The notes beneath the pieces are model-generated. The model saw nothing but the letters and a program-made list of their open reading frames with translations. It was not told where the DNA came from and did no database searches. Positions 12,800 to 25,430 of a DNA stretch of 64,000 bases are shown here, one piece after another. The stretch comes from Euryodendron excelsum. Its lineage: Eukaryota; Streptophyta; Magnoliopsida; Ericales; Pentaphylacaceae. Location: assembly GCA_033060915.1 (NCBI GenBank), contig CM065377.1:59020183-59084182 (forward strand). The letters run 5' to 3'. A program made the position numbers and the translations under genes. The first letter of the stretch is position 1, and every line of letters begins with the position of its first letter.

Positions 12800-14030
12800 T
12801 TTCATTTCTACTGCTTTCTATTCGTAATCCAAATATAAAAAGTCAGTCAAAATTTATAGCTCATCCGATATATATGAATAAAACATTACTTATCCATCAA
12901 CCTATTTATTTATACTATTATAAAAAGCAAACACTTGAGATTTGATAAAATTTACTTGTTGAAGGTCGTTCACAAAGAACAAAATGATGATTTTAATCTA
13001 ATTCAACTAACTTTGAAAGCATGAAGTTAGTGGAATAAGTGAAAGTCGTTAGTGCACACATTGTGTGTGCCACCACTTCTAGTATTATTATAAAGCGGGG
13101 TTTGGTAAAGACTCTAATTTAATAAGGTTGTAAACTGATTTTGTGTCTCACTTAACTTTATAAATGTTCAAAGTTTTCTTCTTAAATCTATCTATCCTAT
13201 TATAACGGGAACACGTTTATCCAGTCATCCACTCATTGCTTCTATCACGTAGGTTCAAATTATCCATCAACGAAACCGTCATCCCATAAGGTGTTCTTTG
13301 CAATACCGAATTTTAAACCCACTAAAATACCATCTCCACAATGTGAATGTATTATCTGCTTTTCCCTTTGATCACCTCTTCCTCTATGCACTCATCTGTT
13401 AACATGATTGTCACACATACCATTCAGTAACCCAACCCAACTTCAAGCAAACTTCTATTCAGTTATAGACATTCCCTGGCCATCTCAACGGACGTAAGGA
13501 GAACTTTAAATGCCTAATGGGTTTGATCTTTAAATCAAGAAAGCAAACAAATGCCGAATTCAAGGAGATCCCAAACATTCTCGGAGCAAAATGGAAGACC
13601 AGAGACAGTTGAAGTTTAATGGGAAGAGAAGAAGCCTTACAAGGAAACAGAAAATTTTTTTTAGAGGGAGAAGGGTATGGCCGGTATGGGAATCAGTTGC
13701 TGAACGAATTCAACAAACTGGCCATTTCCATGGGATGGATGTCTTGGCTTATGGTCTTACACGGCAAAAGCTAGATAAGCACACCACATTTGGTCACTTT
13801 TGTACCAGGATTAACGTTTTGACTTTGTGATAGTTAGCCTTTAAAATTTTTTATTTCCTTCAATTTCTGTGATCAATTAATTAGCTTGAAAGTTTTGTTG
13901 CTTTTACCCTCCTGCGTTGCATTTTTTTTGGTTTCAGAAAACTATTGAACAATGAATGGTGGTTTTTTTTAGTCCTCACTGCTTTGGGCTCTCAAGACTC
14001 CAATGGAGCTTTATTTACTTATACATTTTG
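12800..14030. other. Spacer, no recognised gene
   Basis: Contains an open frame at 13591-13830 (79 residues, basic N-terminal half) that I do not recognise. It has no upstream coding extension or splice context that convinces me. I treat the region as noncoding. Confidence 0.4.
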
Positions 14031-14031
14031 T

Positions 14032-14917
14032 TTGTATAGTTGGACCGTGGGCCTAAGGTTGACCAGGGCGTAGATCTGTATAAAATTTTGGCAATCACTG
14101 AATAGGCTCACTAGGATCTCCCGATTGTAGAGAGAGCGAGAACAAAGGGTAGACAAGAGAGAGAGATTTACAAGCTTCTAGTAACTTATGTAATAAATGT
14201 AATTAAACTGTCATCCCTTATCAGAATTGAACTAAGGGTATTTATAGTGGGTGATGGCTAACACGGTGTGGACACGTGGCGTCTATCAACTGAATAGGTC
14301 TGAGCCCTACCATCATGACATGGAGAGGTCATGTCAGGGCCGTGGCGGATGAATAGATATGCAATTTGCTATGGCGTCAGACACTTGTCCAGTCATAACA
14401 CGCCATTTGTTTGCTGTATTAAATGTGTATTGGGTTATCATTTAATACTTAAAATACGGTATTCATGTAAATCTGAGGTGGATCTCTCTCTTTTAGGTGG
14501 TTGATAGGACTGGTTTCCCGCGTACATGTGGGGTGCGTGGCTCAACAATTCTTTTGGTTCTAGCCTCCATTCCACTTCTCAAGGAGAGGGGTCCCGAGTG
14601 AGAGTGAATTGAGTTAGGAGGTTAGGAACTTGAGTATTTTAGATGGTGAGGCACAGGGCCTTGAGGCATGCTAGGTGTGAAACTTGTCTTGCACAGATGC
14701 TCATTTTGACCGGAGCTGTGCAGGCATGGGGCTTGACTTAAGTACAGCTCCTAGAGCTGTTTGTACGAGGCCCATGATAGCGGCGTTGGGCCTACCGAAG
14801 GGGTGAGGGCGTTGAGCCAGTTTGCTCAAGCATTGCTTGACCAATGTTTGACTTTGAGGTGCCATGAGACTCACGGGGTTTGCTAGATAGACAGGTGGAT
14901 TTAATGACACCCAACAA
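14032..14917. mobile_element. Possible solo LTR of unknown family
   Basis: A block of distinctly higher GC than its surroundings begins TGTATAG and ends CCCAACA, which fits LTR termini. It contains promoter-like and G/C-rich pieces (for example ACGTGGCG). I could not find a clear 5-bp target duplication at these ends, nor a second copy in the window, so both the limits and the identity are tentative. Confidence 0.3.
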
Positions 14918-14942
14918 ATTGCCACCTTATTGAAAAGAAAAA

Positions 14943-14948
14943 TATATA

Positions 14949-14982
<34 letters not shown>

Positions 14983-14983
14983 A
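14943..14983. repeat. TA/GT compound microsatellite
   Basis: About nine TA units run directly into about eleven GT units. Confidence 0.9.
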
Positions 14984-15059
14984 TTATTCTGGATAATACA
15001 ACGCCAATGGAAGTTTAATAAGCCACTAAAAGCTTGAAAACGTGAGCTTGAATTTGTGG

Positions 15060-17450
15060 GCCCAAAGTCCAGAAAACAAAAGTTTGGGCCCGTGGCAAAC
15101 TTTCTGGATGAGCCTGCCCCAAAACTCATTTTGGTTGGGCTGCCCTTTGTGCTTTAAAAAACAAAAAATTCAAGGGCGTTGGGTAAGAGTACTTTTTTAT
15201 TTTTTACTTTGTAAACTAAAAAAGATGAAAAAGTTAAAAAGTAAGAAGCAAGATCTTTTTGGCTTTTTTAGTTGTGTTTATTTTCAAGCAACGTTTTTAC
15301 AAAGAAAAAGTTATACCAACGGTCCAAGGACATTCAATTTGTATATACTATATCTACGTCTACCTCTAGCTCATTTTTAAACTGAAAATAGCTTGTTTTA
15401 ATTTTTAATCTTTGAACACATTAGCTGGATGCATATCAATATTATTTATACTATTATGAACCAAACAGCTAGTTTGGTGAAGCATGGTGGAACTCTAAAT
15501 TCAAATTGTGTCACCTTATTATTATGTTCAAAATGTCCTTTACATCTCAACAAATCACAACATGTGCATTTTATTGCTGTTGAAGTAATGAAGGGTAATT
15601 CCGTAATTTCAAACTCTTAAGATTTCCAAATTGCAGGACGAGCAATATTTATTTTTGTAACTAACCCACCGTCATTTCCTATTTTTGGTCCACATGCCTA
15701 AATTCATGGTAACACTCTCTCATCACAACTCAATAATCACCAAATGATTTATTTCTTTTAAAAAAGGGATAAGTACATTTTACCTATTTGTAGTTTAATT
15801 AAAAATCAAATAATTCTCTTGCGGTTTAAACCTGAACACATAACTTTCATGTGATTTGAACTTAACTATAAAATAGATGAAAATTGTTAAATTTAACGAC
15901 GATTCAGTCAAAGAAATATTTTCGTTATTTTATCTCTTCAAAATGAAATTCAAAAAACATGATTTTAGCTTTTAATGTCATAATAAAGGGTTGTCCTTTA
16001 CAGGGATAATTTTATTATTTCACCAAATTTGTTATGATTTCTTTCACTTTGTCGATAAGTTCAAGTTATAAAGGGGTTATGTGCTCATTTTTAAACTAAA
16101 GGAGTGACATTTGATTTTTACTCAAATCACAAGAGGGTAAAGTGTAATTATCCTTTTACAAAATAGTATATAAAATGATAAGATGTAGCATAGCACACAG
16201 ATATAATGCATGCCTTCATTCTAGTTTATAATAAAACTAACACTATTGGTGATTTACGATATATTGATGTTTTTTTGTACTTTTATTTTCTAAAAAATTC
16301 AGTTACTTTTGTTTAAATAAATCGGCGAACTACTCAAACAGAAAAAAAACTGTTTTAAAAGAAATGAAAATATATTGCTTGATCTATTTCATGAATCAAG
16401 AACCACCCTGATTAGCAACACACAAATGAGCAAATGTGCTTTGCATGCTATGAACACCAACTTAGTATGAGCCTTGCCTATCCTCAAACTCCACATGAAA
16501 CCAGCCTATACACCACCACATATTATATTCCAAAGTACCTCAACCTCAAGTTCTACAAGGTTTTATTTGGAAAGGTTAGTTCAATATATGAGATATTGGA
16601 AGAAACTAAATCAAATTATTATCACAAACATCCTGTTATATTTAGGTCATGGTTAGCCATCCCCTTCACTAAATCTAAAATCAAATAAAAGTTTGTAAAT
16701 TATAGCAAAATAGTCTAGATCAATAATCTAGCTACCAAACTAGATGTAATAGGTGTAGATGTGTTTTTGAAGGTGAAAAGGAATGTAGCACATTCCTATT
16801 ATGGAAAACTGGAAATTAACAAGTTTTAAGCACAGCGGACATCATCTTGTATAAAGATAAAAATATGGATAACTTACACCCGGCCATGAATTTAAAGCAC
16901 TCCTCACACAAAGTTTTGGTGGAGAATTTTAGATTCTTTGTGTAAGGATGCAGCTACACACTAGATTCCCCCAAAGTTTTCGTGCCAACAAAAGCGACCA
17001 TAACTTGATGATATGGCGATTGAAGCAACCTCATGAGAACTGCGAGGTCATCTTATTCAATCCTAATTCGGGGTTTGAAACTAGTTGAAGGGAAACCAAA
17101 AAGTGGAAAGTACTATTTTCGGCCCATCTTTCAAGTTTGGATTTGACATTATCCTCACTTCATCAAGAAATTAATATATTTTACATAATCAAAACAAAAA
17201 TTAAGATTTATCAAATGCACAATCTATACATAAATGAATAAAAGTTTCAAACTTAAGAGACTAAGGGTGCTTATATAGTTCTCAAACAGACAAATAATCA
17301 TGATTTATTGAAGAATGGGCTTTTCACACATAGCCCACGAAACAATGAACAAATGAACTCATGCTAAAATAGCAAAACAATAGTTAAACCCCATTATGTC
17401 CAGTAATTTTTCTTTAGAAAGTATTAAAGACTAATCCCTTCCTAGGCTGA
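15060..17450. repeat. Duplicated spacer of unit A (paired with 32.4-33.2 kb)
   Basis: 15060-15150 (GTTTGGGCCC-GG, GGATGAGCCTGCCC) matches 32440-32530. 16430-16690 (GAGCCTTGCCTATCCTCAAAC, TGAGATATTG) matches 32950-33190. The open frames at 16434-16688 fall in this duplicated noncoding sequence and are not conserved in the second copy. No gene seen elsewhere in the stretch. Confidence 0.6.
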
Positions 17451-17479
17451 AAGTAGTTACAGAAGCAAACAGCTGGACT

Positions 17480-18470
17480 TTTTTTTGTTTTGGCTGATAA
17501 ATCAACAATGGACTTATGACTTTGTTTTAGTAACGCTGTTAATTTTTATTTTTTATTGTGTATTTTTTGTTATTTATTTTTATAAAATAAAAACAAAAAT
17601 TATGTATGGTAACTCAAATAAAATTTTATATAATTTTTTGTTGTTACTATTATTTATACTACAGTTTCTATATCAAATATTTCAAAATAATATATGTATA
17701 TATATATACAAAATACCCCAAGGAAACTTCCCCACAAGTTTCCTACCTTAATTACCTCCCTTAACTCTCTCTTGCTCCTTTTTTTCTCGGTGAAGTCCCG
17801 ACGATTCCCCCACCCCTCCGTCTCTGTCTTTATTTCTCTTCCTCATGGGGTCTTCTTCTTCTTCTTCTTGTTTTCTTCTTTCGGTGTTCCGCAGATGGGT
17901 TGATGGTGACTGATTGGTGGCGATGGCGATGGCGGTAGGGGCTGGTGGCGATCGGTGTGGTTTCAGCCACCGATTGAGGGTTTCGGAATTCGGTGGACTG
18001 GATTTCTTTTCTCTCTTCTTCTCGGCCATCTCTTCTTTTCTCCCTCTCAACGTTGCTGTGGTTGTTGATTGGTGGGTAGTTGTGGGGCTTGGGGCTTGTG
18101 GCGATGAAGGGATGAAGGTGGTGGCTGAGATCGGTGGGTGAGGTTGCTGTAGTGGTAGATCGATGGGTGGTGGCCGATCGGGGTAGGCAAATGCTGTGGT
18201 GGCTGGGGGTGGTGGAATGGTGGAATGGTGGTCTGGTGGTGGCAAAGCGGGGTAGGCAGAGGTTGTGGTGGTTGGGGGTGGTCGAATGGTGGATTGGTGG
18301 TGGCGAATCGGGGCATGCAGAGGTTGTGGTGGCTGGGGTGGTAGAACAGTGGTGGTGGGCGTTTGCAGATTATTTTTGTGATAAACTAATGTTTTGGAAA
18401 CAAATGAAAATATATTCGGTTTCTGTTTTCAGAATTTTCTAAACAACTAAAAAAAAACGTTATCAAAGAG
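17480..18470. other. GGTGG-rich island with a pyrimidine-rich head
   Basis: An AT-rich lead is followed by a pyrimidine-rich tract (17755-17890, with a TTCTTC run), then by a strongly G-over-C plus strand built of TGGTGG, GGCGAT and GGGTGG words to 18360. The right edge reads AAAAACGTTATCAAAGAGGG. The shape resembles a 5' gene fragment captured by a nonautonomous DNA element, but I could not match the two ends as inverted repeats. The open frames on both strands (proline-rich on the minus strand) follow from the base composition, and I do not call them genes. Confidence 0.35.
18181..18345. repeat. Minisatellite of 61-69 bp units
   Basis: Three copies of a G-rich unit start at each GGGG(T/C)A-GCA block (about 18180, 18249 and 18310), separated by 69 and 61 bases; the length difference is one GAATGGTG octamer. 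This sits inside the GGTGG island. Confidence 0.75.
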
Positions 18471-19400
18471 GGCCACATTAACCATAAAAAATACAAAAGA
18501 GGGCCACATTAAAAGAATTTTTTTTTTTTTTGGGTTCCCTCTCTTGTGGCCTGTGGTTGGACTAGAGGTCATTATCTTTTATAGTGTAACAGCCTAATTT
18601 GGCAAATCAATTTTAACTTTCATCTTCTATCACCATGTAGCCTTAAGTATATTAGATCTCTTACTCATGGTCATGGTTTGGTGTATTCAATGTGGGGCAA
18701 AATAATTATGACACAACTTGGATTTTGTTCAAATATACTAATTTAATGGTGAATTTTAAAACATATAATATTTTCAAATAAAGATTTAGATCAAATATTT
18801 TTGTTATTCCGAAAACTGAGTGGAAACTTTTGTTATTATGGTTCTTTGAAGTTTGATAACTTTAGAATGTGATTTTTGTATGCTTTTCCAAGAGTACTTA
18901 TCCAATTTCTTTCTCGCACAATAGCAGTAGAGAACTCAATATCTTGCATTTGGAATACTCTGCTTTCAGATCTGCCAAAGGGCGAATTGAGTTTGCAACA
19001 GGCTTGGTTATAGTTACTGAAAAACTCATTTTAGAGATACAAACGTGTTCAAGGAAACACGTTTTCAATATTGGTACGAAACTCATTTGAAAATTTTGAG
19101 AAAATATTTAGAAAATGTGAAAGACACGTTTTGAAAATTTTTGAAAAATGTTTGAAAATTTTTTGGAATACTTAGCGAAAACTCTTAGGATACTTAGCGA
19201 AAAAGCTTTGAAAACTTGAAATATTAATTTTTATACATTTTTCCTTTTAAGTTCTAATTAAGTATTTATGAAATTATTTATATAGGTTTCTATTAAGTTT
19301 CTAAGGTTTTCTACTAAGTTTCTTAAAAGTCTCATTTAACTTTTGCAAAATTTTTTTAATAAAATTCTTATTAAGTTTTTCAATTCTTTTTTGTTTCTCG
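18471..19400. other. AT-rich spacer between units A and B
   Basis: Begins with a short direct duplication (AGAGGGCCACATTAA twice, 32 bp apart, 18467-18513). Around 19080-19220 it becomes a degenerate GAAAA/TTTTGA repeat. No gene seen. Confidence 0.45.
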
Positions 19401-19689
19401 TTTTTCTCTACATTTTTTGGCTACGTTTTTTAATTCTGTTTCTCCTAATTTCGGCTCTCGCTTCTGGTAACTGACTTTGGTCTTGAACTTAAGGTATGGG
19501 CCAATGATTGGGGAGATATTGTTTTTTTCTGACCAAAGCCAAGCTTATAACTTTTGAGTCTGGATTGCATGTAGAACAAGGCCACTCATGAATGCCCATC
19601 AAATTGATGGGTTTTTCTTGGTCACTTGCCTAATGAAAATTGAATAGTTCCTTAAGCAGTCCAATATATATGAATAGCAAATTTATTGG

Positions 19690-20055
19690 ATTGATATGTT
19701 TAAACATCATGAACGTCACTGTCTCAAGGTTCCTTCAGTCATTTTCACTGGTAAATTTGAAAATTGAGTCAATTAATTTGCGCTATCTTTTCAATCAAAT
19801 AACCAAACAATTCTTGATGTCATTACATATAGAGCAATGTGAATAGTCTTAGCCTTGCAGAGCATATTGCCTGAGGTATGGATCTCTTGTTGTTTGGATC
19901 TCTGGAGGTATAGCATTTGAAATCCAACCTTTTTGTTACTTAGTCGCTGCTGATGTTTTTTCCTTCTGGAACTCATGTTCATCAAACATTGACTTGTATA
20001 AATGTATTTTTCTTTAAAGACCATATAACATATCTAGTTAGACCAAATATAGAAT
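19690..20055 (+). pseudogene. uL14m relic B (intron plus last codons only)
   Basis: 19695-19847 matches the intron just upstream of uL14m exon 3 (6375-6520), including AACATCATG, GGTTCCTTCA and CAATTCTTGATG. It then jumps to the last nine codons of the gene (CTTAGCCTTGCAGAG through TGA at 19848-19874), followed by the 3' flank to about 20055. Almost all of exon 3 is deleted. Retained intron shows that this copy arose at the DNA level, not by retroposition. Its last codons (SLAEHIA) are closer to the plant consensus than those of the full copy (SLTEHIA). Confidence 0.85.
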
Positions 20056-20310
20056 GGTGGACACACTACTCTCTCGAGATCATGCAGCACCACCATTCAC
20101 ATGAACCATGTACACTATATACATTGCATGAATGATAGATAAAGAAAAGGGAAAAGAAAAAGAAAAGAAAAGGTGGCGGATGATCATCCCTAAATAACAC
20201 TGGCATCCATGTTAAATATCTATGGAAAGGCCAGTTCAAATTTCTTTCTTTCCCACTTGTATTCTCATGCAACTTGGTGATAAAAGAGGGGTTTGTATAT
20301 GTTTATACAT

Positions 20311-20311
20311 G

Positions 20312-20344
<33 letters not shown>

Positions 20345-20345
20345 T
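20311..20345. repeat. CA/TA compound microsatellite
   Basis: About eleven CA units followed by about six TA units. Confidence 0.9.
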
Positions 20346-20492
20346 CAATATCGATATACAGTGCTAGAAAGGCATCACAGATGGACACAATCTTACTGAA
20401 AAAACTATTTTTGTGTTTTTCTGATATCTAGGTTGAAATGGAGGAAGCTTATCATTGTGCCAAGGCCCGGCCTCAAATGCATGGTTCAGGAG

Positions 20493-20684
20493 CATAGACA
20501 AATCTAGGATTTTATTTTTGGGGGGCCAAGATTAGGTCTATAATTACAGTGGGACCTTTTTATTTCAGGCAAGGGAGTCTATTCCACTTCATGTGAAAAT
20601 TTTTGGACTTAATGTATAATACATACAGGGGTTATTTTGAAGCCAGGGGGCAATGGCCACCCCTGGCCATACTATTCGTCCCTG
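20493..20684. mobile_element. hAT-type MITE with perfect 8-bp target duplication
   Basis: A 192-bp noncoding element with imperfect terminal inverted repeats (CATAGACAAAT at the left, complement of CAGGGACGAAT at the right), flanked on both sides by TTCAGGAG (20485-20492 and 20685-20692). Its subterminal GGGGGCCAA and GGGGGCAATGG blocks resemble those of the MITE at 3788-4098, so the two are probably related families. Confidence 0.85.
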
Positions 20685-20879
20685 TTCAGGAGTATAGCGC
20701 ATGGTTTAGGAGTATAGAATAAGAAGACTGCTAGTGTACTATAGGACGCTGTGTCCATGTTTGGGCTTATTTGTACTCTTACTTAGATGTATGTCAAAAA
20801 ACAAAGGAAAAGGTTTGACTCAAGAAATGTAAGACGAGCTTAAAGAACCTTTCTTTTTAACATTTTTTGGTTTTCTGAT

Positions 20880-22110
20880 TTTCTTTTTTGGAATGTGAAA
20901 CTTAAATAACCTGTAGGCAGTTAAGAATACATGAATTCTATGTGAGCAAAGCTATCTTACTTCCCGTACGACATTGGCCTATATATACACCCATCCGTTA
21001 AAGGTGCATTAGTTTTTTTTTTTTTTTTTTTGGTATAATCATCAAAACTACATGAATTCAACAATTGTTTGTTTGAATCACTATTATAGCTGCATATTAT
21101 ATCGTCACTAAAATATTGCTCTCGATCACATTTAATTAAAGTTTCTTTTGGATATATTTTTTTTCTAAGCTTGCCACTTGATAAAACTGCAACTAATTAG
21201 TTGTTAGCTTATGATTTCATTAATAGCACTAGCAGATATTTTTGCCATATGAAGCCATGTTAAGAGATATCGGAAGAAACTTTAATGATAAAGAGGTTGA
21301 CATGACATGTCAAATATTTTACCCAGTTCGTGGGATATTGGCAAGCGCTTAGGCAGACTTTTCGTTCAAACCATCCTTGGGGAATGGTTCTTGCTGCAAC
21401 TAATTGGTAGAGATACTGTAAGAGAGTACCATAGTGATAGAAGCTGCAGTAGACAAACCCAAGCTAAACGAAACAAAGCTCAAAAGAGCTCTGGTAATGG
21501 CTATATTCAGAGTTGAGGAAGAAGATTACATAGTAGTAAAGAAATTACACAAAACAACCATCCTCTCTTCCTCTCTCTTCTCCCTATATACTCTACCTAA
21601 CAGCTACAACTAACTTCTTGATTTCCCGCCAACAATCTGTTGCAAGATTTCTCTCCATTCCTAAATGTTAATTCCCACAACTGAGTTAACTAATATTTGA
21701 ATTACATTGGCCTATTACTATTATACCCCTATCGTCCAATAAGGCCCTTATCACATAGCTGGTTTATGTGAAGCTATACTAGTTTAAATCTCCTTAAACC
21801 ACGCAACAAACATTCTATTTTCCCATCAGGAACTTTCTTGATGATGAGAATGAGCTCTCCTGATCGAATCTTGAGAGAATTCTCTCCACACAAAAAAAGA
21901 CGAGTTATTGCAAATGAATGCAAGGTTAAATTTTCAATTATAATCAAGGAATAAGAGATTCAAATGATTAACAGGTCCAAGCTGCAATCAGTGAGATTTT
22001 TAAGTTTGTGGTTTGCTAAATTTTGAACCTCGAGTAACAAAATCTGTAAAAACTATATCTTCCTAGAGCTGTAACCAATCGTCTGATTGTTTGTATAATT
22101 ACGGTCAAAA
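20880..22110. repeat. Segmental-duplication block, unit B
   Basis: 20880-21310 and 21890-22110 follow the same order as 7980-8770 downstream of the full uL14m gene (shared CACCCATC-GTTAAAGG-GCATTAG, GATATCGGAAGAAA, AGCTGTAACCAATCGTCT-type blocks). The gap 21310-21890 is an insertion relative to unit A. Noncoding. Confidence 0.65.
21417..21756. mobile_element. Possible solo LTR, about 340 bp
   Basis: Present in unit B but absent from the matching place in unit A. It begins TGTAAGAG and ends CTTATCACA, and contains a pyrimidine-rich CTCTTCCTCTCTCTTC block and a TATATACTC box, as copia LTRs in reverse orientation often do. I could not confirm a target duplication at these limits. Confidence 0.35.
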
Positions 22111-23200
22111 TGAATAATTAAGTCATTTTTTTATTTTGATTATTGAGTTGTACCTCATCGGATTAGGACCATTTCACCTAGTATGATTTTGATACCTCAT
22201 AAATGGACCAAATGAATGGTTTAGATTAGGTCAAATTGTTTCATTTAACAAGCTGGTCTGAAAGTGTATCGTTTTAATTTAACAAATTATCAAATTATTA
22301 AGATTAACAACAACGTCAGGTAATCTCCAAATTTTTAGAACAGCCAGCAACTGATTTACTCAATCATGGAACAATCTCTCCCTCTCTCCTCGTTCTCTCG
22401 CTGCCCAATGATCCAACCTGCAATTCTTTCTATATCGATTTAATATGTTTTACTCTCCTAAAACCATGCATCAAAGCAAATTTCCAAAGATGCCTTTGCT
22501 GCTGTACCTATAAGCTTTGCCGCCTCCGTTACCAACCAGGTTCTTTTAATGCGTATTTCATCTATAAACGCGATCAAATTTTTTTTTTTTTGGGCCTCTC
22601 TACCCTCTTTTCTTGAAGAATGGCAGCCATTTAGTCGTCCATTTGCTCAATGCTTTGAGACCACTTAGCTATTATTGCTCTGCAACAATCTGCCTCTTCA
22701 GCTTTGAACCAACAAGAAAGAAGGATTCTAGGTCTCAGACCAAATTTGAGAGAGAGAGACATGGGCTAGGGCTGACTCTATAAAATTTGACGGAGAAACT
22801 AACTGATTACTTCCGTGTGCCACTTTGATTTTATTAGTTTCAAATTGTGGAAGCCAAAACGACAACACTTCTGTGGTTCTTATTAAAGGGGTTATGTGGC
22901 TTCATCCAGACCATCTTTGAGTTGGCAGCATCTGGTGGACTGAAATGAACCTCTCCATTTCATTCATATTATAGAGAGGATTCAAATCCATACCTCATTA
23001 TATGTTAGCTTTATGATATTTTTACAGAGTAATAGGAGAGAAATATGTATCGGACTTAACCTTGATCACGGAACCTCTCCACTGTTACAAAATATACTTG
23101 GACTATCGGCCAATGTTTTCAAAATCGAATCATTGAGTGTGTTTATGTAAACCCTCCATTGTCTCACTTGTCAAGCTCCGTCTGTCAAGCCAGACAATAG
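22111..23200. other. Spacer, no recognised gene
   Basis: No coding region recognised. Parts may belong to the 5' LTR of the copia element that follows, but its left end could not be fixed. Confidence 0.4.
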
Positions 23201-23286
23201 AGAGGTTGCCACCATTGTCAACAAGGTGCCATTGTCAAGTCAACGACGGTGTTATGATTCATGGCTGATTTGTCTTTCATCTTCCC

Positions 23287-23309
23287 CTATATATATATAT
23301 ATATATATC
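23287..23309. repeat. TA microsatellite
   Basis: About ten TA units in the presumed 5' LTR or leader of the following copia element. Confidence 0.9.
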
Positions 23310-23906
23310 ACATAATCTTTTCTGTAAATTCATATCATCTTGTACAAAATATATACAATAGAATTCTCTCTCTCATCTTCTCTTTCTCTGTTTTCCCTAC
23401 CACTCTAAATTTTGCCTGCTGTTCTAGTCACTGTCCTGCCATTATTCTGCTTCCTAACCCAGTTTTTAGTTTTTTTTTGTGCTTTTGCAGAAATCAATAT
23501 TCCCTGAATACCAAATCCGGTCACATTATCGGATTCGTCTCAACAAATTGAGTCCAACCATACAAAAAACATCCCCAGAAACCCTTACACGCGCCCCCAC
23601 GCGCTGTCCAAAGTTTAGCCCCGGTTGCTGCCTCTTGTGACGTCATCTGATGTCAGCCCTAGCCGCCAACCGCCGGTCTACCAAACCATTTTTAGACAGG
23701 ATTTTTACTCCCTTTGGCCGGTTCAAACATTTTTTGACCCATTTCGGATCAGTTTAGACCAGTTCTTGACTAATCTAGGTCCTCTAAATCTGATTCTGCC
23801 TTCTGTTTTGCCTAATTTTGCTCTGTTACGGCTTTTTCTCCTGCATTGAAGGATTTTCAGCCATTGATTTCTACTATTTCGATTCTAATTCTCATTTTTC
23901 TACCTT

Positions 23907-25021
23907 ATGAAGTGTCCTGAGGTATCTAGACCTATTGTTGTCACTCTGGAAGGCCCTAATTACATTCCCTAGTCTCAAACCATGTCTAATTTTCTCAAAG
24001 GAAAAAACCTTTAGCGTTATGTTATTGGAGATATTCAAGCACCTGTTAAAGGTAACACTGAAACGGCTACAGTATACACTGAACGACTTGAGGATTGGGA
24101 TAGTAAGAATCATCAAATCATCACCTGGTTCCAAAATAGGTCCATTCCTTCCATAAGCCTCCAGTTCGAATGCTTTGACACTGCTCACTCCATCTGAGCC
24201 TTTCTAGCCCAATGCTACACTACTACAAATCTTGCTCATCAGTACAAACTTTTGATTTCTCTGCATTGTCTGAAACAGGAATCTGGCCAGTCTATCAATA
24301 CTTTCCTGTCTCAGATGTATATTCTATGGGGTCAATTGACTCCATCTGAACCTACTTGGACTTGCTATGATGATACTGCTTAGTTTGCTCACTACCGAGA
24401 TCAGTAGCGCCTGATTATATTTCTCATGGCTCTCACTAATGTCTTTGAGCTTGTTCGAGCCTCTCTTCTGCATTGATCCCCTCTCCCTTCCTTGAAATAG
24501 GCCATTTCTAAGCTCCTATCTGAGGAGACTTGCCTTGGTCTCATCCAATCACCACTTGCATATACAGTTCTTGCCACCTCCAGCTCTCAATCTAAAGGCT
24601 TTTTAGGTAGCTCTCAAGGTTTGTCCACTTCTGATGGTTCACGTAGCTCTTCTACTCAATCTACTCGGACATCTTTCAATCCTCCTTCTCGAAACGAAGA
24701 TTATACATTTTGTCATGCTACTAATCATCGTCTACTTACTTGTCCTATTTAGATATGCCGACACTGTTATTGGTGTGGCCCTGGTCACTATTGTAATGAC
24801 AGTCTTAAAAATCCTCACCGCTGAGACTTTTTCCCTAAGTCTGCTGCTGCCACTACTAAGGATTCTGATGTTCCCTCCTCTTCATCTATAATCAGTGTCA
24901 GTGATCTTTCTGTACTCCTTCAGTAGTTCATGACTACCTCTAGTAATCCACCCTCTACTGCTCTGTCTGCCACTTTAGGTATTTCTTTGTGATTATTTGA
25001 TTCAAGGTGTAGCAAGCATAT
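23907..25021 (+). pseudogene. Copia-4 gag and start of protease (broken)
   Basis: The frame from the ATG at 23907 reads a copia gag N terminus (RPIVVTLEGPNYIP, FLKGKNL, RYVIGDI), then a gag core with several stops and shifts, a serine-rich linker, a degenerate zinc-knuckle-like cysteine/histidine block near 24755-24800, and LFDSRCSKH near 24995-25020, the decayed counterpart of the aspartic protease DSGASxHM motif. It stops abruptly at 25021, where the composite insertion begins. Stops replace tryptophan codons in places (TAG for TGG), consistent with C-to-T decay. Confidence 0.75.
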
Positions 25022-25430
25022 TGTTGGCCCAAAGGCAACCCGGGAGGGGGGGGGGGGCGGTGAATTGGGTTTATTAAAAATTACGGCAATTAAGATCAAT
25101 TAAAATTAATCTAATTAATGAAATAGTAGCTTAAGATATATGCAATGCAATGTAAATAATAATAGAATGAAAAACAGAACACAAGAAAACACACCAAGAA
25201 TTACTGAGGTTCAACCATAACTCATGGTCCACGTCCTTACCCCAAGATCCCCTTGAACTCTCATTTCACTATGCAACCTCCAATTACAAAGTAGATATTA
25301 ATTTTTAAAGTGCTCAGCTCACTTTTACATAAGAACTCCTTCCCAAGTTCTTCCAACTACTAAGTGATTTTGTCCAAGATCCACTTCAACTTATAAGTGT
25401 TTTTCTTTTGTCTATGAATCTCTATACACA
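25022..25430 (-). mobile_element. SIRE-family LTR fragment E, reversed
   Basis: Read on the minus strand this is the last about 400 bases of a SIRE-type LTR: repeated TTGGACAAAATCAC and AACTTGGG blocks, ACCCAATTCACC, a C-run, and a GGGTTGCC-GGGCCAACA end. It contains a 12-G run (25046-25057). The junction with the next fragment near 25430 is approximate. There is no matching target duplication between its outer edge (CATAT) and the far edge of the composite (CTTCC). Confidence 0.7.

Noticed and set aside
13591..13830. 79-codon open frame as a small gene
   Set aside because: No recognisable domain and no supporting context; treated as chance.
17748..18316. Proline/histidine-rich minus-strand open frames and the glycine/valine-rich plus-strand ones
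   Set aside because: They arise from GGTGG/CCACC low-complexity sequence, which stays open in several frames at once.
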